DNA of 64,000 bases from Streptomyces sp. CG 926 (GTDB lineage Bacteria > Actinomycetota > Actinomycetes > Streptomycetales > Streptomycetaceae). The notes under the pieces were generated by a model, which saw nothing but the letters and a program-made list of their open reading frames with translations, did not search any database and was not told the origin of the DNA. The DNA is taken from contig NZ_QGGZ01000005.1 of NCBI RefSeq assembly GCF_003148825.1, positions 62,001-126,000 of the forward strand, given 5' to 3'. The position numbers and the translations under genes were made by a program. This document shows positions 16,483 to 26,022 of this stretch, one piece after another. The stretch's first letter is position 1, and every line of letters begins with the position of its first letter.

Positions 16483-16550
16483 ACCGATCACCGCACCGAT
16501 CACCGCACCGATCACCATGCCGATCACCGTGCCGTTCACCGCGCCGATCT
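16483..16550. repeat. 12-bp tandem repeats (iteron-like)
   Basis: About 5.6 copies of (A/G)CCGATCACCGC run head to tail, with changes at a few positions; one copy has GTTCACC instead of GATCACC. They lie upstream of both carD and the lipoprotein gene. Confidence 0.85.
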
Positions 16551-16582
16551 TGTGGCGCTCGCATATCGTGCCCGACCCCTGT

Positions 16583-16633
16583 TGATCAATTTCCGGATTC
16601 CCTCGAACGCCACTCGGTGATCAATTCGGGATT
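16583..16633. repeat. Direct repeat TGATCAATT-CGGATT
   Basis: Two copies (16583-16599 and 16618-16633) of an unusually AT-rich element, 35 bp apart, each starting with the palindrome TGATCA. They are possible protein-binding sites upstream of carD. Confidence 0.65.
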
Positions 16634-16936
16634 GGGCCGGAACCCGCCCGGTGGGCGCGGTCGCCAGTCGGACGGAGTAGTTCGGTTTCTCGACTCGGAA
16701 CCCGGCAAAACGGGACGTACGTCACACGGATGGGGGTGCCGGGCAGGTGTAGCGTGGCCCTTTCGCCCGGTCCGCGCAGCGCCCCCGACCTGCGAATACC
16801 CCCTTCCGGAAGCTCTCCGCAGCACGTTCCTGTTGCTGTTGTCAAGCCCCGAGATGTGCCCTGACCTGCGAAAACGCCATTCATAACAGTCAGTTCTCGT
16901 GTTACCCTGGATAGCCACGGAAGGGGTACCTGTCAC

Positions 16937-17419
16937 ATGACGTTCAAGGTTGGCGACACCGTGGTCTATCCCCATCACGGGGCCGCGCTGATCGAGGCCA
17001 TTGAGACTCGTCAGATCAAAGGCGTGGACAAGACCTACTTGGTGCTCAAGGTCGCCCAGGGCGACCTGACGGTTCGTGTGCCTGCGGACAATGCGGAGTT
17101 CGTCGGCGTTCGCGACGTAGTCGGCCAGGACGGGCTGGACCGGGTCTTCGAGGTGCTTCGTGCACCGTATGCCGAAGAGCCGACGAACTGGTCCCGGCGC
17201 TACAAGGCAAATCTGGAGAAGCTCGCTTCTGGCGATGTCATCAAGGTCGCCGAAGTGGTGCGTGACCTGTGGCGTCGTGAGCGTGAGCGCGGGCTGTCCG
17301 CGGGTGAGAAGCGCATGCTCGCGAAGGCACGTCAGATTCTGGTGAGCGAGCTCGCGCTCGCTGAGAACACGAACGAGGACAAGGCCGAGGCCCTCCTCGA
17401 CGAGGTGCTCGCGTCCTGA
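16937..17419 (+). CDS. carD: CarD-type RNA polymerase-binding regulator
   Basis: A 160-residue protein that binds the RNA polymerase beta subunit and stabilises open complexes, as in mycobacteria. The N-terminal Tudor-like domain (about residues 1-60) starts [20 protein letters not shown]. The helical C-terminal DNA-binding domain contains [17 protein letters not shown] and the basic [18 protein letters not shown], with the conserved Trp that wedges at the -10 element. It stands alone, followed by ispD 271 bases later, a common order in actinomycetes. The ATG at 16937 follows a GGAAGGGG site. Confidence 0.95.
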   Translation: MTFKVGDTVVYPHHGAALIEAIETRQIKGVDKTYLVLKVAQGDLTVRVPADNAEFVGVRDVVGQDGLDRVFEVLRAPYAEEPTNWSRRYKANLEKLASGDVIKVAEVVRDLWRRERERGLSAGEKRMLAKARQILVSELALAENTNEDKAEALLDEVLAS

Positions 17420-17690
17420 CGCGAGTTCCCGTGCACCAACTTGGTGCGCAGCTTGCCGCGGTGCCCGATGACAAGGTCTCTCCTCCACGAGAGGCCTGTT
17501 GCCGGGCGCTGCGGCATGTCTGTATCCGTACCTTTTGCCTTACTGCCTCACCGCCACCATCGCGATGGCGTGCCGGGTCCGGGCAGCCTGCTCGACCGGT
17601 CGTCACGGAAGGGGCGAGGGGCGTCGCACCCGGCACCCTTCAGGCCATACCCATGTCGGCCGAAGTCACAAACCTGGCTCGGAGCTACTG

Positions 17691-18437
17691 ATGTCTGACG
17701 TTACGCGTCCCCACCGCACCGCCGCGGTGATCCCGGCCGCCGGCCGGGGGGTACGCCTCGGTCCCGGTGCCCCCAAGGCCCTGCGGGCCCTCGGCGGCAC
17801 CCCCATGCTCATCCACGCCGTACGCGCGATGGCCCGCTCCCGCGCGGTCTCCCTCGTGGTGGTCGTCGCCCCGCCCGCGGAGGCCGCCGAGGTGCGCCTG
17901 CTGCTGGGCGAGCACGCCCTGCCCGAGCGCACCGAGTTGCTGGTCGTCCCCGGTGGGGAGACCCGCCAGGAGTCCGTCCGCGCGGGCCTCGACGCGCTGC
18001 CGCCGGACGTCACCTCCGTACTCATCCACGACGCGGCCCGCCCGCTCGTCCCCGTGGACACCGTGGACTCGGTCGTCGAGGCCGTACGTGACGGGGCGCC
18101 CGCGGTCGTGCCCGCGCTGCCCTTGGCCGACACCGTCAAGGAGGTCGAGCCAGGCAAGCCCGGCGAGCCCGAGCCGGTCCTCGGCACGCCCGAGCGGGCC
18201 CGGCTGCGCGCCGTGCAGACCCCGCAGGGCTTCGACCTCACCACCCTCCGGGAGGCGCACGCCGCGATCGCCGTCGCCGGCGAGGGCGCCACCGACGACG
18301 CCGGAATGGTGGAACGGCTCGGCGTCACCGTCGTGGTGATCCCGGGCCACGAAGAGGCCTTCAAGGTCACCCGCCCGCTCGACCTGGTCCTCGCAGAGGC
18401 CGTACTCGCCCGCAGGAGGGCCACCGATGGCTACTGA
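17691..18437 (+). CDS. ispD: 2-C-methyl-D-erythritol 4-phosphate cytidylyltransferase
   Basis: Third step of the MEP isoprenoid pathway: CTP plus methylerythritol phosphate gives CDP-ME. At 248 residues it has the nucleotidyltransferase fold. The CTP-binding loop is [19 protein letters not shown], followed by [14 protein letters not shown] and HDAARPLV, and [14 protein letters not shown] near the C-terminus. The ATG at 17691 with GGAG ten bases upstream is preferred over upstream in-frame codons. ispF follows with an 11-base overlap, so the two are translationally coupled. Confidence 0.95.
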   Translation: MSDVTRPHRTAAVIPAAGRGVRLGPGAPKALRALGGTPMLIHAVRAMARSRAVSLVVVVAPPAEAAEVRLLLGEHALPERTELLVVPGGETRQESVRAGLDALPPDVTSVLIHDAARPLVPVDTVDSVVEAVRDGAPAVVPALPLADTVKEVEPGKPGEPEPVLGTPERARLRAVQTPQGFDLTTLREAHAAIAVAGEGATDDAGMVERLGVTVVVIPGHEEAFKVTRPLDLVLAEAVLARRRATDGY

Positions 18438-18939
18438 GCCCACCACTTCCGCCGTGCCGCTGATCCCGCTCGTCGGCATCGGCACCGACGTCCACGCCTT
18501 CGAGACCGGCCGCGAGCTGTGGTGCGCCGGCCTGCTCTGGGAGGGTGAGGACGGCCTCGCCGGCCACTCCGACGGCGACGTCGCCGCCCACGCCGCCTGC
18601 GACGCGCTCTTCTCCGCCGCCGGTGTCGGCGACCTCGGCGCGCACTTCGGCACCTCCCGCCCCGAGTGGTCCGGCGCCGCCGGTGTCACCCTTCTGGCGG
18701 AGGCGGCCCGTATCGTCCGCGCCGAGGGCTTCGAGATCGGCAACATCGCCATCCAGGTGATCGGCGTACGCCCGAAGATCGGCAAGCGGCGCGAAGAGGC
18801 GCAGAAGGCGCTCGGGGCCGCCGCCGGCGCCCCCGTCTCGGTGTCCGGCACCACCACCGACGGGCTGGGGCTCACCGGCCGCGCCGAAGGGCTCGCGGCG
18901 ATCGCCACCGCCCTCGTGTACCGGACGAACCGGGCCTGA
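18427..18939 (+). CDS. ispF: 2-C-methyl-D-erythritol 2,4-cyclodiphosphate synthase
   Basis: Fifth step of the MEP pathway: cyclisation of CDP-ME 2-phosphate to MEcPP with release of CMP. A 170-residue protein, active as a trimer in the family. The zinc ligands Asp21 and His23 are in GIGTDVHAF, a further His in [11 protein letters not shown], and the Thr-containing CMP-binding motif is in [16 protein letters not shown]. The start overlaps the end of ispD, showing a two-gene operon. Confidence 0.96.
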   Translation: MATEPTTSAVPLIPLVGIGTDVHAFETGRELWCAGLLWEGEDGLAGHSDGDVAAHAACDALFSAAGVGDLGAHFGTSRPEWSGAAGVTLLAEAARIVRAEGFEIGNIAIQVIGVRPKIGKRREEAQKALGAAAGAPVSVSGTTTDGLGLTGRAEGLAAIATALVYRTNRA

Positions 18940-18974
18940 TCGCTCGTAGCGGCCGTAGATCTTCGGCAACAAAG

Positions 18975-19006
18975 GTGCCCCGGGTCCCGAAAGGGTCGCG
19001 GGGCAC
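18975..19006 (+). terminator. Hairpin after ispF
   Basis: Arms GTGCCCCG and CGGGGCAC with an inner partial stem lie between ispF and cysS. There is no T-run, so it may be a terminator or a leader structure of cysS. Confidence 0.5.
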
Positions 19007-19033
19007 TGCTACAGGGCCACTACCCTGGATGCC

Positions 19034-20440
19034 GTGACTATTCGCCTGTACGACACCAGCGCCCGGCAGATCCGTGACTTCACCCCGCTCACCGCGGGCT
19101 GTGTCTCGATCTACCTGTGCGGCGCCACGGTGCAGGCCGCCCCGCACATCGGGCACATCCGGTCGGGCCTCAACTTCGACATCATGCGCCGCTGGTTCGA
19201 GTACCGGGGCTACGCGGTCACCTTCATCCGCAACGTCACGGACATCGACGACAAGATCATCGCGAAGGCGGCCGAGCAGCGCCGCCCGTGGTGGTCCATC
19301 GGCTACGAGAACGAGCGCGCCTTCAACGACGGCTACACCGCGCTCGGCTGCCTCCCGCCCACCTACGAGCCCCGCGCCACCGGTCATGTCACCGAGATGG
19401 TCGAGATGATGCGCGGCCTCATCGAGCGCGGTCACGCGTACGAGTCCGAGGGCAACGTCTACTTCGACGTGAAGTCCTTCCCCGGCTACCTCTCGCTCTC
19501 CCGCCAGGAGCTCGACAACATCCGCCAGCCGGAGAGCACCGGCGAGACGGGCAAGCGCGACCCGCGCGACTTCGCGATGTGGAAGTCCGTGAAGCCCGGC
19601 GAGCCCTCCTGGGAGACCCCTTGGGGTCGCGGCCGTCCCGGCTGGCACCTGGAGTGCTCCGCCATGGCGCACAAGTACCTCGGTGAGGCCTTCGACATCC
19701 ACGGCGGCGGGCTCGACCTGATCTTCCCGCACCACGAGAACGAGATCGCCCAGGCCCAGGCCTTCGGCGACGAGTTCGCGAAGTACTGGGTGCACAACGC
19801 CTGGGTCACCATGTCCGGCGAGAAGATGTCCAAGTCGCTGGGCAATTCCGTCCTCGTCTCCGAGATGGTCAAGCAGTGGCGTCCGATCGTCCTGCGCTAC
19901 TACCTGGGCACCCCGCACTACCGGTCGATGATCGAGTACAGCGAGGAGGCCCTGCGCGAGGCCGAGTCGGCCTTCGCCCGGATCGAGGGCTTCTACCAGC
20001 GCGTCATCGAGAAGGCCGGCGGTCCCGTCGAGCCGGCGCGCGAGGTCCCGCCGGCCTTCGCCGAGGTCATGGACGACGACCTGGGTGTCCCGCAGGCGCT
20101 CGCGATCGTCCACACCACCGTCCGTCAGGGCAACAGCGCGCTCGCCGCCGACGACAAGGACGCGGCCATCGCGCGCCTGTCCGAGGTGCGGGCCATGCTG
20201 GGCGTCCTCGGCCTGGATCCGCTCGACCCGCACTGGGACGGTGGGAACGGGTCCGACCGCGGCGAGGAGCTCCACGGCGCCGTGGACACCCTCGTACGAC
20301 TGGTCCTGGAGCAGCGCGAGTCCGCCCGGGCCCGCAAGGACTGGGCGAGTGCCGACGCGATCCGCGACCAGCTCCAGCAGTCCGGGCTGGTCATCGAGGA
20401 CAGCCCCACCGGTCCGCGCTGGACGCTCGGCCCCCGCTGA
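19034..20440 (+). CDS. cysS: Cysteinyl-tRNA synthetase
   Basis: Charges tRNA-Cys. A 468-residue class I synthetase. The zinc-binding Cys is in YLCGATVQ, the HIGH motif in [14 protein letters not shown], further zinc ligands in WHLECSAM and [15 protein letters not shown], and KMSKS in [11 protein letters not shown]. The C-terminal anticodon-binding part is of normal length, so it is the true synthetase and not the shorter MshC ligase. GTG at 19034 is chosen because TIRLYDTS is the standard N-terminus. Confidence 0.97.
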   Translation: MTIRLYDTSARQIRDFTPLTAGCVSIYLCGATVQAAPHIGHIRSGLNFDIMRRWFEYRGYAVTFIRNVTDIDDKIIAKAAEQRRPWWSIGYENERAFNDGYTALGCLPPTYEPRATGHVTEMVEMMRGLIERGHAYESEGNVYFDVKSFPGYLSLSRQELDNIRQPESTGETGKRDPRDFAMWKSVKPGEPSWETPWGRGRPGWHLECSAMAHKYLGEAFDIHGGGLDLIFPHHENEIAQAQAFGDEFAKYWVHNAWVTMSGEKMSKSLGNSVLVSEMVKQWRPIVLRYYLGTPHYRSMIEYSEEALREAESAFARIEGFYQRVIEKAGGPVEPAREVPPAFAEVMDDDLGVPQALAIVHTTVRQGNSALAADDKDAAIARLSEVRAMLGVLGLDPLDPHWDGGNGSDRGEELHGAVDTLVRLVLEQRESARARKDWASADAIRDQLQQSGLVIEDSPTGPRWTLGPR

Positions 20441-20534
20441 GCCCAGCAGCTGAGCTTGGTGTGCTGCCCGGCGCTCCGGGCGGCACACTCTTCATACGTA
20501 CATATCGCAGCACCAACGAAAACAGGTAGAAGTC

Positions 20535-21506
20535 ATGGCCGGGAACAGCCAGCGCAGGAACCGCCGCACGTCCAACAAGAAGGGCGCGACGGTCGGCAGC
20601 GGTGGCCAGCGGCGCAAGGGCCTCGAAGGCAAGGGCCCCACGCCCAAGGCCGAGGACCGCAAGAAGCACAAGGCCAACCGCATCAGCAACGCCATGGCCC
20701 GCCAGGCCGCCAAGCGTCGCCCGGCCCCGCGCCGCGGCGGTCCCAAGGGCACCAGCGAGATGGTCGTCGGCCGCAACCCGGTCTTCGAGGCGCTGCGCGA
20801 CGGTGTCCCGGCCACGACGCTCTACGTCCAGCAGTTCATCGACAACGACGAGCGCGTCCGCGAGGCCCTCCAGCTCGCGGCCGAGCGCGGCAACATCAAC
20901 CTGATGGAAGCCCCGCGCCCCGAGCTCGACCGGCTGACCAACGGGCTCAACCACCAGGGCTTGGTCCTCCAGGTCCCGCCCTACGAGTACGCGCTCCCGG
21001 ACGAGCTCACCGCCGCCGCGTACGACAACGGCGAGGACCCCCTCATCGTCGCGCTCGACGGCATCACCGACCCGCGCAACCTCGGCGCGATCATCCGCTC
21101 CGTCTCCGCCTTCGGCGGCCACGGCGTGGTCGTCCCCGAGCGCCGGGCCGCCAGCATGACCGCCGGCGCCTGGAAGTCCTCGGCGGGCACCGCGGCCCGT
21201 ACGCCGGTCTCGCGCTGCACCAACCTGACCCGTGCCATCCAGGACTACAAGAAGGAAGGCCTGACCGTCGTCGGCCTCGCGGCCGAAGGCACGCACGAGG
21301 TCCACGAACTCGAAGCGCTGGGCGGCCCCGTCGTCATCGTCGTCGGCTCCGAGGGCAAGGGTCTCGGCCGCCTCGTCGGCGAGAACTGCGACTACCTCGT
21401 GCGCATCCCGATGCCGGGCGGCGCCGAGTCCCTCAACGCCGGTGTCGCCGCCGGTGTGGTGCTCTACGAGGCGGCCCGCCGCCGCGCCACCCAGGGTCGC
21501 GTCTGA
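20535..21506 (+). CDS. rlmB: 23S rRNA (guanosine-2'-O)-methyltransferase RlmB-like
   Basis: A 323-residue SpoU-family methyltransferase that uses SAM to methylate a ribose in 23S rRNA. The first 75 residues are a very basic Lys/Arg/Gly-rich extension typical of actinobacterial members. The substrate-binding domain spans about residues 76-155 ([14 protein letters not shown]). The SpoU knot motifs are [29 protein letters not shown] and [17 protein letters not shown]. It follows cysS by 94 bases, probably in the same operon, and is closed by a strong terminator. Confidence 0.93.
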   Translation: MAGNSQRRNRRTSNKKGATVGSGGQRRKGLEGKGPTPKAEDRKKHKANRISNAMARQAAKRRPAPRRGGPKGTSEMVVGRNPVFEALRDGVPATTLYVQQFIDNDERVREALQLAAERGNINLMEAPRPELDRLTNGLNHQGLVLQVPPYEYALPDELTAAAYDNGEDPLIVALDGITDPRNLGAIIRSVSAFGGHGVVVPERRAASMTAGAWKSSAGTAARTPVSRCTNLTRAIQDYKKEGLTVVGLAAEGTHEVHELEALGGPVVIVVGSEGKGLGRLVGENCDYLVRIPMPGGAESLNAGVAAGVVLYEAARRRATQGRV

Positions 21507-21567
21507 GCTCCGCACGACTGATCCGCACTGATCCACTTGGCTCACGGAACATGACCCGTGAGCGTGT

Positions 21568-21592
21568 CACCCCGCCCGTTTCGGGCGGGGTG
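21568..21592 (+). terminator. rlmB terminator
   Basis: A perfect 11-bp stem CACCCCGCCCG / CGGGCGGGGTG around TTT, 62 bases after the rlmB stop. Confidence 0.85.
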
Positions 21593-21664
21593 GCTTGATC
21601 TTGACGGGTCTCGGACACATCCCTGACGTCAAGGCAGTGTCCTAACCACTGATCACTCGGTTAG

Positions 21665-23194
21665 ATGAGTGTGGACACCAGAACGTCAGGGTTCGACGAC
21701 CAGCCCGCGCTGAGCATGGTCAAGGTGCCGTGCGACCCCGCACAGGTCATCGTCAACCACGCCAGCTTCCGCGTGCGGCTCGCACCGAGCCCGAGCGCGC
21801 GTTCCAAGCCCGCGAAGGCCCCCGGCCGCGCACCCGTTCTGGGTGGCGCCGTGGTGGCGGCCGCCGGGGCCACCCGCCGCCGGGCCCCCGTGGTCTGGAG
21901 CGGCAAGTCCGACGCCGGCGACGCCGCCGCCATGGGCGGCCTGCTCCAGGCCGTCCGCGAGGCCGGCCGCGGACACGACGAGTACGACGGCGGCGCCACC
22001 CAGGTCATCCCCCGCGTCGACCTGGCCCACGACCTCGCCGAGGACACCCTCGCCACGCCGACCGTCATCGGCCAGCGCAGCTACGGGGACCCCGGCGAGA
22101 CCCGCCCGTTGGCCGCCGTACGCGACCTGCCCTACCAGCAGGAGCCGCCCGGCTCCGGTCCCGGGGCCGACTCCCGTCGGGCCGGCTCCGACACGCGCGG
22201 GCAGGCCTCCTACTACCCCGGCCGCCGGATGAACCTCGGCGTCGTGCTGCTCCCGCTGCGCGTCTTCCTCGGCTTCATCTCCATCTACGCCGGCATGGGC
22301 AAGCTCTGCGACCCCGTCTACTTCGACGGCGGCGAGCGCGGCTCCATGGTCACCTGGCTGCACACGCTGAACCCGTGGGCGCTCGCCGAGCCGCTGCGGG
22401 ACTTCGCCCTCGCGCACCCGGTCGGCGCGGGTCTGAGCGTGGCCTTCCTCCAGGTCATCGTCGGCGTGCTCACGGTCTTCGGCCTGTGGCAGCGGTTCGC
22501 CGCCTGCTTCGGGGCGCTGCTGTCCGCCGCGCTGCTGATGACGGTGAGCTGGAAGACCGTCCCGGCCTACGACGCGCCCGACATCATCTACCTCGCCGCC
22601 TGGAGCCCGCTGATCATCGCGGGCGCCCCGGTCTACTCCCTCGACGGCCGCCTCGCCGGCGAGGCCTGGCGGACCCTCGGCCCGCGCTCGGAGATCTGGC
22701 GGCTGCGGCGGCGCGTCCTGCGGCGCGGGGCCGTCATGGCCACCGTCGTGTGCGGGCTCACCCTGCTCGTCGGCTCGCTCCTCGGCGGCGCCGTCCGCTC
22801 CTCCACCGTCGTCACCGTCCCGGGGCCGGGCGAGGCGCCCAGCAACTACCTGCCGGGTCGTCCGCTGCCGCAGGCGCCGACCGGCCGGCAGCCGGGGCAG
22901 CAGCAGCGGTCCACGCAGGCGCCGAGCAAGGCGGCCTCGCCCTCGGCGAGCGCGACCGAGCCCGCCGCGAAGTCCGGGAAGACCCCGTCCGGCAGCCCCT
23001 CCAAGGGGACCTCGGGGACCCGCTCCGAGTCGCCGGCCGCGACGCGCGGCACCACCGGCAAGCAGCAGACCCCGCGCAGCACCCCCCGGCAGTCCGCCGC
23101 TCCGAGGCAGCCGTCCTCCTCCGCGGGCAGCAGCACCGGCGGCGGGGCTCCGGCCCCCAAGCAGCCCGGCCTGATCGGCGGGCTCATCGGCTGA
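21665..23194 (+). CDS. DoxX-family membrane protein
   Basis: A 509-residue protein. The first 185 residues are soluble and probably cytoplasmic, without a recognised domain. Then come four to five membrane spans of DoxX type (RMNLGVVLLPLRVFLGFISIYAGMGKL..., VAFLQVIVGVLTVFGLWQRFAACF..., then IIYLAAWSPLIIAG). A last hydrophobic segment (VVCGLTLLVGSLLGGAV) is followed by a 120-residue Ser/Pro/Gln-rich tail, likely outside the cell. DoxX proteins are linked to redox and thiol stress in mycobacteria; the role here is inferred only from the family. The long disordered ends are typical of Streptomyces paralogs. Confidence 0.8.
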   Translation: MSVDTRTSGFDDQPALSMVKVPCDPAQVIVNHASFRVRLAPSPSARSKPAKAPGRAPVLGGAVVAAAGATRRRAPVVWSGKSDAGDAAAMGGLLQAVREAGRGHDEYDGGATQVIPRVDLAHDLAEDTLATPTVIGQRSYGDPGETRPLAAVRDLPYQQEPPGSGPGADSRRAGSDTRGQASYYPGRRMNLGVVLLPLRVFLGFISIYAGMGKLCDPVYFDGGERGSMVTWLHTLNPWALAEPLRDFALAHPVGAGLSVAFLQVIVGVLTVFGLWQRFAACFGALLSAALLMTVSWKTVPAYDAPDIIYLAAWSPLIIAGAPVYSLDGRLAGEAWRTLGPRSEIWRLRRRVLRRGAVMATVVCGLTLLVGSLLGGAVRSSTVVTVPGPGEAPSNYLPGRPLPQAPTGRQPGQQQRSTQAPSKAASPSASATEPAAKSGKTPSGSPSKGTSGTRSESPAATRGTTGKQQTPRSTPRQSAAPRQPSSSAGSSTGGGAPAPKQPGLIGGLIG

Positions 23195-23215
23195 CACCGG
23201 CACAGGACGACCGGG

Positions 23216-23300
23216 GCCCGGCGCGCGCGAGCGTGCCGGGCCTTGGTGCGTGGCGGGCCCGGTGCGTGTGCCGGGCCCCTGTGCGTGTGCCGGGCGCGCG
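23216..23300. repeat. Hairpin plus GTGCGTG-GCCGGGCC repeats
   Basis: A stem GGCCCGGC / GCCGGGCC (23216-23243) is followed by three imperfect copies of GTGCGTGTGCCGGGC. It lies between convergent genes and probably ends transcription from both sides. Confidence 0.6.
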
Positions 23301-23346
23301 AAGCCGCGTACGTACGGGCACGGGCCCGATCGGCGCGTGAGGGGCC

Positions 23347-24114
23347 TCAGGGGCCCTTCTGCGCCTCCAACTCCCGTGCGGCCTCGGTGAGGTCCTTCGC
23401 GGTGTCGATGGCCCGCCAGTAGGCGCCCTGCGGCAGCGGGAAGCCCGCGAGGCGTCGCTCGCGGGCCAGGCGCGGGAACGTCGTGCGCTCGTGGTCGCCC
23501 AAGTCCGGCAGCAGCGAAGCGAATTCGGCACTGAAGACGTACACGCCGGCATTGACGAGGTAGGGCGACGGCGGGGCCTCGATGAAGTCCAGCACGTGCC
23601 CGAACTCGTTGGTCTCCACGACCCCCCACGGGATGCGCGGCCGGGCCAGCGCGAGCGTGGCCACCGCGTCCCGTTCCGCGTGGAAGGCGGCCATCTCGCG
23701 GAGCGAGAAGCGGGTCCACACGTCGCCGTTGGTCGCGTACCAGGCACGATCGGGGTGCGGGAGGTGCCGGGCGGCGTACTTGAGACCGCCGCCGCGCCCC
23801 AGCGGCTCCTCCTCGACCACCGTGGTCACGCGGAGCGGCAACCGGGCCCCGGCCAGCCACTCCTGGAGCACCTCGGCCAGGTGCCCGCAGGAGACCACGG
23901 CGTCCGTGACCCCTTCGGAGGCCAGCCAGGCCAGCTGGTGCCCGATGATCGGCATCCCCGTCCCCGGGATCTCCACCATCGGCTTGGGGCGGTCGTCCGT
24001 GTACGGCCGCAGCCGCGAACCCTGGCCGCCCGCCAGGACGACGGCCTGGGTGGGTGCGGCGGGGAACGCGGCTGCGGAGGGCGCGGGTGGAGCGGATCGG
24101 TGGTCGTCGGTCAT
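23347..24114 (-). CDS. Sugar-phosphate nucleotidyltransferase
   Basis: A 255-residue protein of the NTP-transferase family that makes NDP-sugars. The nucleotide loop is VVLAGGQGSRLRPYTDDRPKPMVEI, with NGDVW as the metal-binding Asp region, then EEEPLGRGGGLKYAARHLP and LVNAGVYVFSAEF. This is closest to mannose-1-phosphate guanylyltransferase or glucose-1-phosphate thymidylyltransferase types; the sugar is not certain. There is no C-terminal left-handed helix domain. The first 20 residues are Pro/Ala-rich and may not belong to the fold. Confidence 0.85.
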   Translation of the reverse strand: MTDDHRSAPPAPSAAAFPAAPTQAVVLAGGQGSRLRPYTDDRPKPMVEIPGTGMPIIGHQLAWLASEGVTDAVVSCGHLAEVLQEWLAGARLPLRVTTVVEEEPLGRGGGLKYAARHLPHPDRAWYATNGDVWTRFSLREMAAFHAERDAVATLALARPRIPWGVVETNEFGHVLDFIEAPPSPYLVNAGVYVFSAEFASLLPDLGDHERTTFPRLARERRLAGFPLPQGAYWRAIDTAKDLTEAARELEAQKGP

Positions 24115-24142
24115 GACGGCCAGCGTAGGGACGTGAGCGGCG

Positions 24143-24556
24143 TCAGCCCATGGAGGCGACGCCGGAGGCGTACGAGGTGTCGCAGACGGGCCGGGAGTAG
24201 GACTGCGCCTTCGTCGGGCCGTACGCGTCCACGGCGGCCCGCCCCAGCGCCCGCGCGATCCCCACGCAGTGCTCGGCGAGCGAGGGCCGCTTGTTCACCT
24301 CCTGCTGGAGGTGGGTCAGGACGTCGTCCGGCCGCTCGCCCTGCTGCAGCTCACCGACGAGCTGCTCGCGCAGCACCTCGTGCGCGGCACGCGGCTTCGC
24401 GGGGACGGAGACGTCCTCGGCGGCGGCGGTCAGGACCTGGGAGGACGAAGTGTCCGCCCAGGGGACCATGGTGACCGCGAGGGTCCCGGACAGGACCAGG
24501 ACGACGGGCAGGACCAGGGCGAGGGAACGGCCGATACGGCGGGCAGTGTGGGTCAC
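24143..24556 (-). CDS. Hypothetical secreted protein with two Cys
   Basis: A 137-residue protein with an N-terminal signal or anchor segment (LALVLPVVLVLSGTLAVTMV). The mature part is helical, with AAHEVLREQLVGELQQGERPDDVLTHL, and has two Cys (EHCVGIARAL and RPVCDTSYASG) that could pair. No family is recognised. It lies 28 bases upstream of the nucleotidyltransferase on the same strand and is probably co-transcribed with it. Confidence 0.75.
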   Translation of the reverse strand: MTHTARRIGRSLALVLPVVLVLSGTLAVTMVPWADTSSSQVLTAAAEDVSVPAKPRAAHEVLREQLVGELQQGERPDDVLTHLQQEVNKRPSLAEHCVGIARALGRAAVDAYGPTKAQSYSRPVCDTSYASGVASMG

Positions 24557-24714
24557 GAGGGCGAGAGTAGCGCTCGGTGAAGATTTGGCGACATTTAGTC
24601 ACTCTGTCGGGGGATGGTTCGACGTGGTTTTTCGAATTAAGGGTTGACGGTTGGGGCCGAATGGCCCGGTCTGCCGGGTTCCGGCGACGGCCCCGGTCGG
24701 GCAACGCACGCCGA

Positions 24715-24741
24715 AGGGGCGCCCCTTGACGGGACGCCCCT
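24715..24741 (-). terminator. msiK terminator
   Basis: An inverted repeat AGGGGCG / CGCCCCT with an inner CCC/GGG pairing starts 28 bases after the msiK stop. Confidence 0.75.
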
Positions 24742-24769
24742 CCAACGACCGCGAAACCTGCGGGAGCTG

Positions 24770-25858
24770 CTACTTGGACAGGCGCTCGCCGGAGGAGGTC
24801 GAGAAGACGTGGATCTCGTCGGCGCGCGGCACCACGTGGAGGCTGGAGCCCTTCTCCGGGACCTGGCGGCCGCCCACGCGGACCACGAGGTCCTGCGAGC
24901 CCTCGGCGGTGGTGGTGGAGCCGTAGACGTAGCCGTCGGCGCCGAGTTCCTCGACGACGTTCACGACGATGGTCAGACCGCCGGCCTCGGCGACGTCGAA
25001 GTGCTCCGGGCGGACGCCGACCGTGACGGTGCGGTCGCCCGCGTCGGCCGCCGCGGACAGCGCCTCGCGGGACACCGGGACGACGCTGTCGCCGAACTTC
25101 ACGCCGCCGTCGGTGATCGGCGCCTCGACCAGGTTCATGGCGGGCGAGCCGATGAAGCCGGCGACGAAGAGGTTCGCGGGGCGGTCGTACATGTTGCGCG
25201 GGGTGTCGACCTGCTGGAGCAGCCCGTCCTTCAGGACCGCCACGCGGTCGCCCATCGTCATCGCCTCGACCTGGTCGTGGGTGACGTAGACGGTGGTGAT
25301 GCCGAGGTCGCGCTGGAGCGCCGCGATCTGCGTGCGGGTGGAGACGCGGAGCTTGGCGTCGAGGTTCGACAGCGGCTCGTCCATCAGGAACACCTGCGGC
25401 TTGCGCACGATGGCGCGGCCCATGGCGACGCGCTGGCGCTGACCGCCGGAGAGCGCCTTGGGCTTGCGGTCGAGGTACTGGGTGAGGTCGAGCATCTTCG
25501 CCGCGTCCTCCACCTTCTTGCGGATGGTGGCCTTGTCCTCGCCGGCGATCTTGAGCGCGAAGCCCATGTTGTCGGCAACGGACATGTGCGGGTAGAGCGC
25601 GTAGTTCTGGAACACCATCGCGATGTCCCGGTCCTTGGGCGGCAGGTGCGTGACGTCGCGGTCACCGATGCGGATGGCGCCGCCGTTGACGTCCTCCAGG
25701 CCGGCGAGCATGCGCAGCGAGGTGGACTTGCCGCAGCCGGACGGGCCGACGAGGACGAGGAACTCGCCGTCCTGGATCTCCAGCTCGAGCTGGTCGACGG
25801 CCGGCTTGTCGCCGCCGGGGTACAGACGGGTCGCCTTGTCGAAAGTGACAGAAGCCAT
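24770..25858 (-). CDS. msiK: Multiple sugar import ATPase MsiK
   Basis: A 362-residue ABC ATPase of the UgpC/MalK type that energises several sugar importers in Streptomyces (for example chitobiose, cellobiose and maltose systems). Walker A is GPSGCGKST, the Q loop QNYALYPHMSV, the signature LSGGQRQRVAMGRA, Walker B VFLMDEPLSNLD and the switch His in VTHDQVEAMTMGDR. The C-terminal OB-type regulatory domain runs from about residue 240 (VGVRPEHFDV). There are no local permeases, as expected for a shared ATPase. A dre-like DasR site lies 48 bases upstream, which fits known control of this gene by DasR. The start ATG is at 25858. Confidence 0.93.
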   Translation of the reverse strand: MASVTFDKATRLYPGGDKPAVDQLELEIQDGEFLVLVGPSGCGKSTSLRMLAGLEDVNGGAIRIGDRDVTHLPPKDRDIAMVFQNYALYPHMSVADNMGFALKIAGEDKATIRKKVEDAAKMLDLTQYLDRKPKALSGGQRQRVAMGRAIVRKPQVFLMDEPLSNLDAKLRVSTRTQIAALQRDLGITTVYVTHDQVEAMTMGDRVAVLKDGLLQQVDTPRNMYDRPANLFVAGFIGSPAMNLVEAPITDGGVKFGDSVVPVSREALSAAADAGDRTVTVGVRPEHFDVAEAGGLTIVVNVVEELGADGYVYGSTTTAEGSQDLVVRVGGRQVPEKGSSLHVVPRADEIHVFSTSSGERLSK

Positions 25859-25906
25859 GGTGATGAATCCCTTCTACCGGCAGGAACGTGCCGGACGATC
25901 CGAGTG

Positions 25907-25922
25907 GAAGGTCTAGTCCAGA
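25907..25922. promoter_or_regulatory. dre-like DasR site before msiK
   Basis: The core AAGGTCTAGTCCA fits the DasR element around (T)GGTCTAGACCA with one arm altered. The same 13 bases recur before the nagKA locus at 48769. Confidence 0.7.
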
Positions 25923-26022
25923 ATCCGGACTCCGCCCGACGCTACCCGCCGTTCCTCCGGCTGTCAGCACCGCGCCGCCGTGACTTCGAACTTTGTGCGA
26001 TCTGTCGGACCCGCCTGCTTCC

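Larger units (their letters stand above)
16301..16936. other. 636-bp intergenic region between lipoprotein gene and carD
   Basis: The divergent promoters of both genes should lie here. It contains a run of 12-bp tandem repeats and a pair of longer direct repeats, listed separately. The base composition drops in GC towards carD. No gene is supported in it. Confidence 0.7.

Noticed and set aside
16370..16564. A small frame coding HGDRHGDRCGDR repeats
   Set aside because: It is only the translation of the 12-bp DNA repeats, with no ribosome binding site.
17433..17447. Palindrome GCACCAA-C-TTGGTGC after carD as a terminator
   Set aside because: The one-base centre leaves a short stem once a loop forms, and there is no T-run. 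It was kept out for lack of support.
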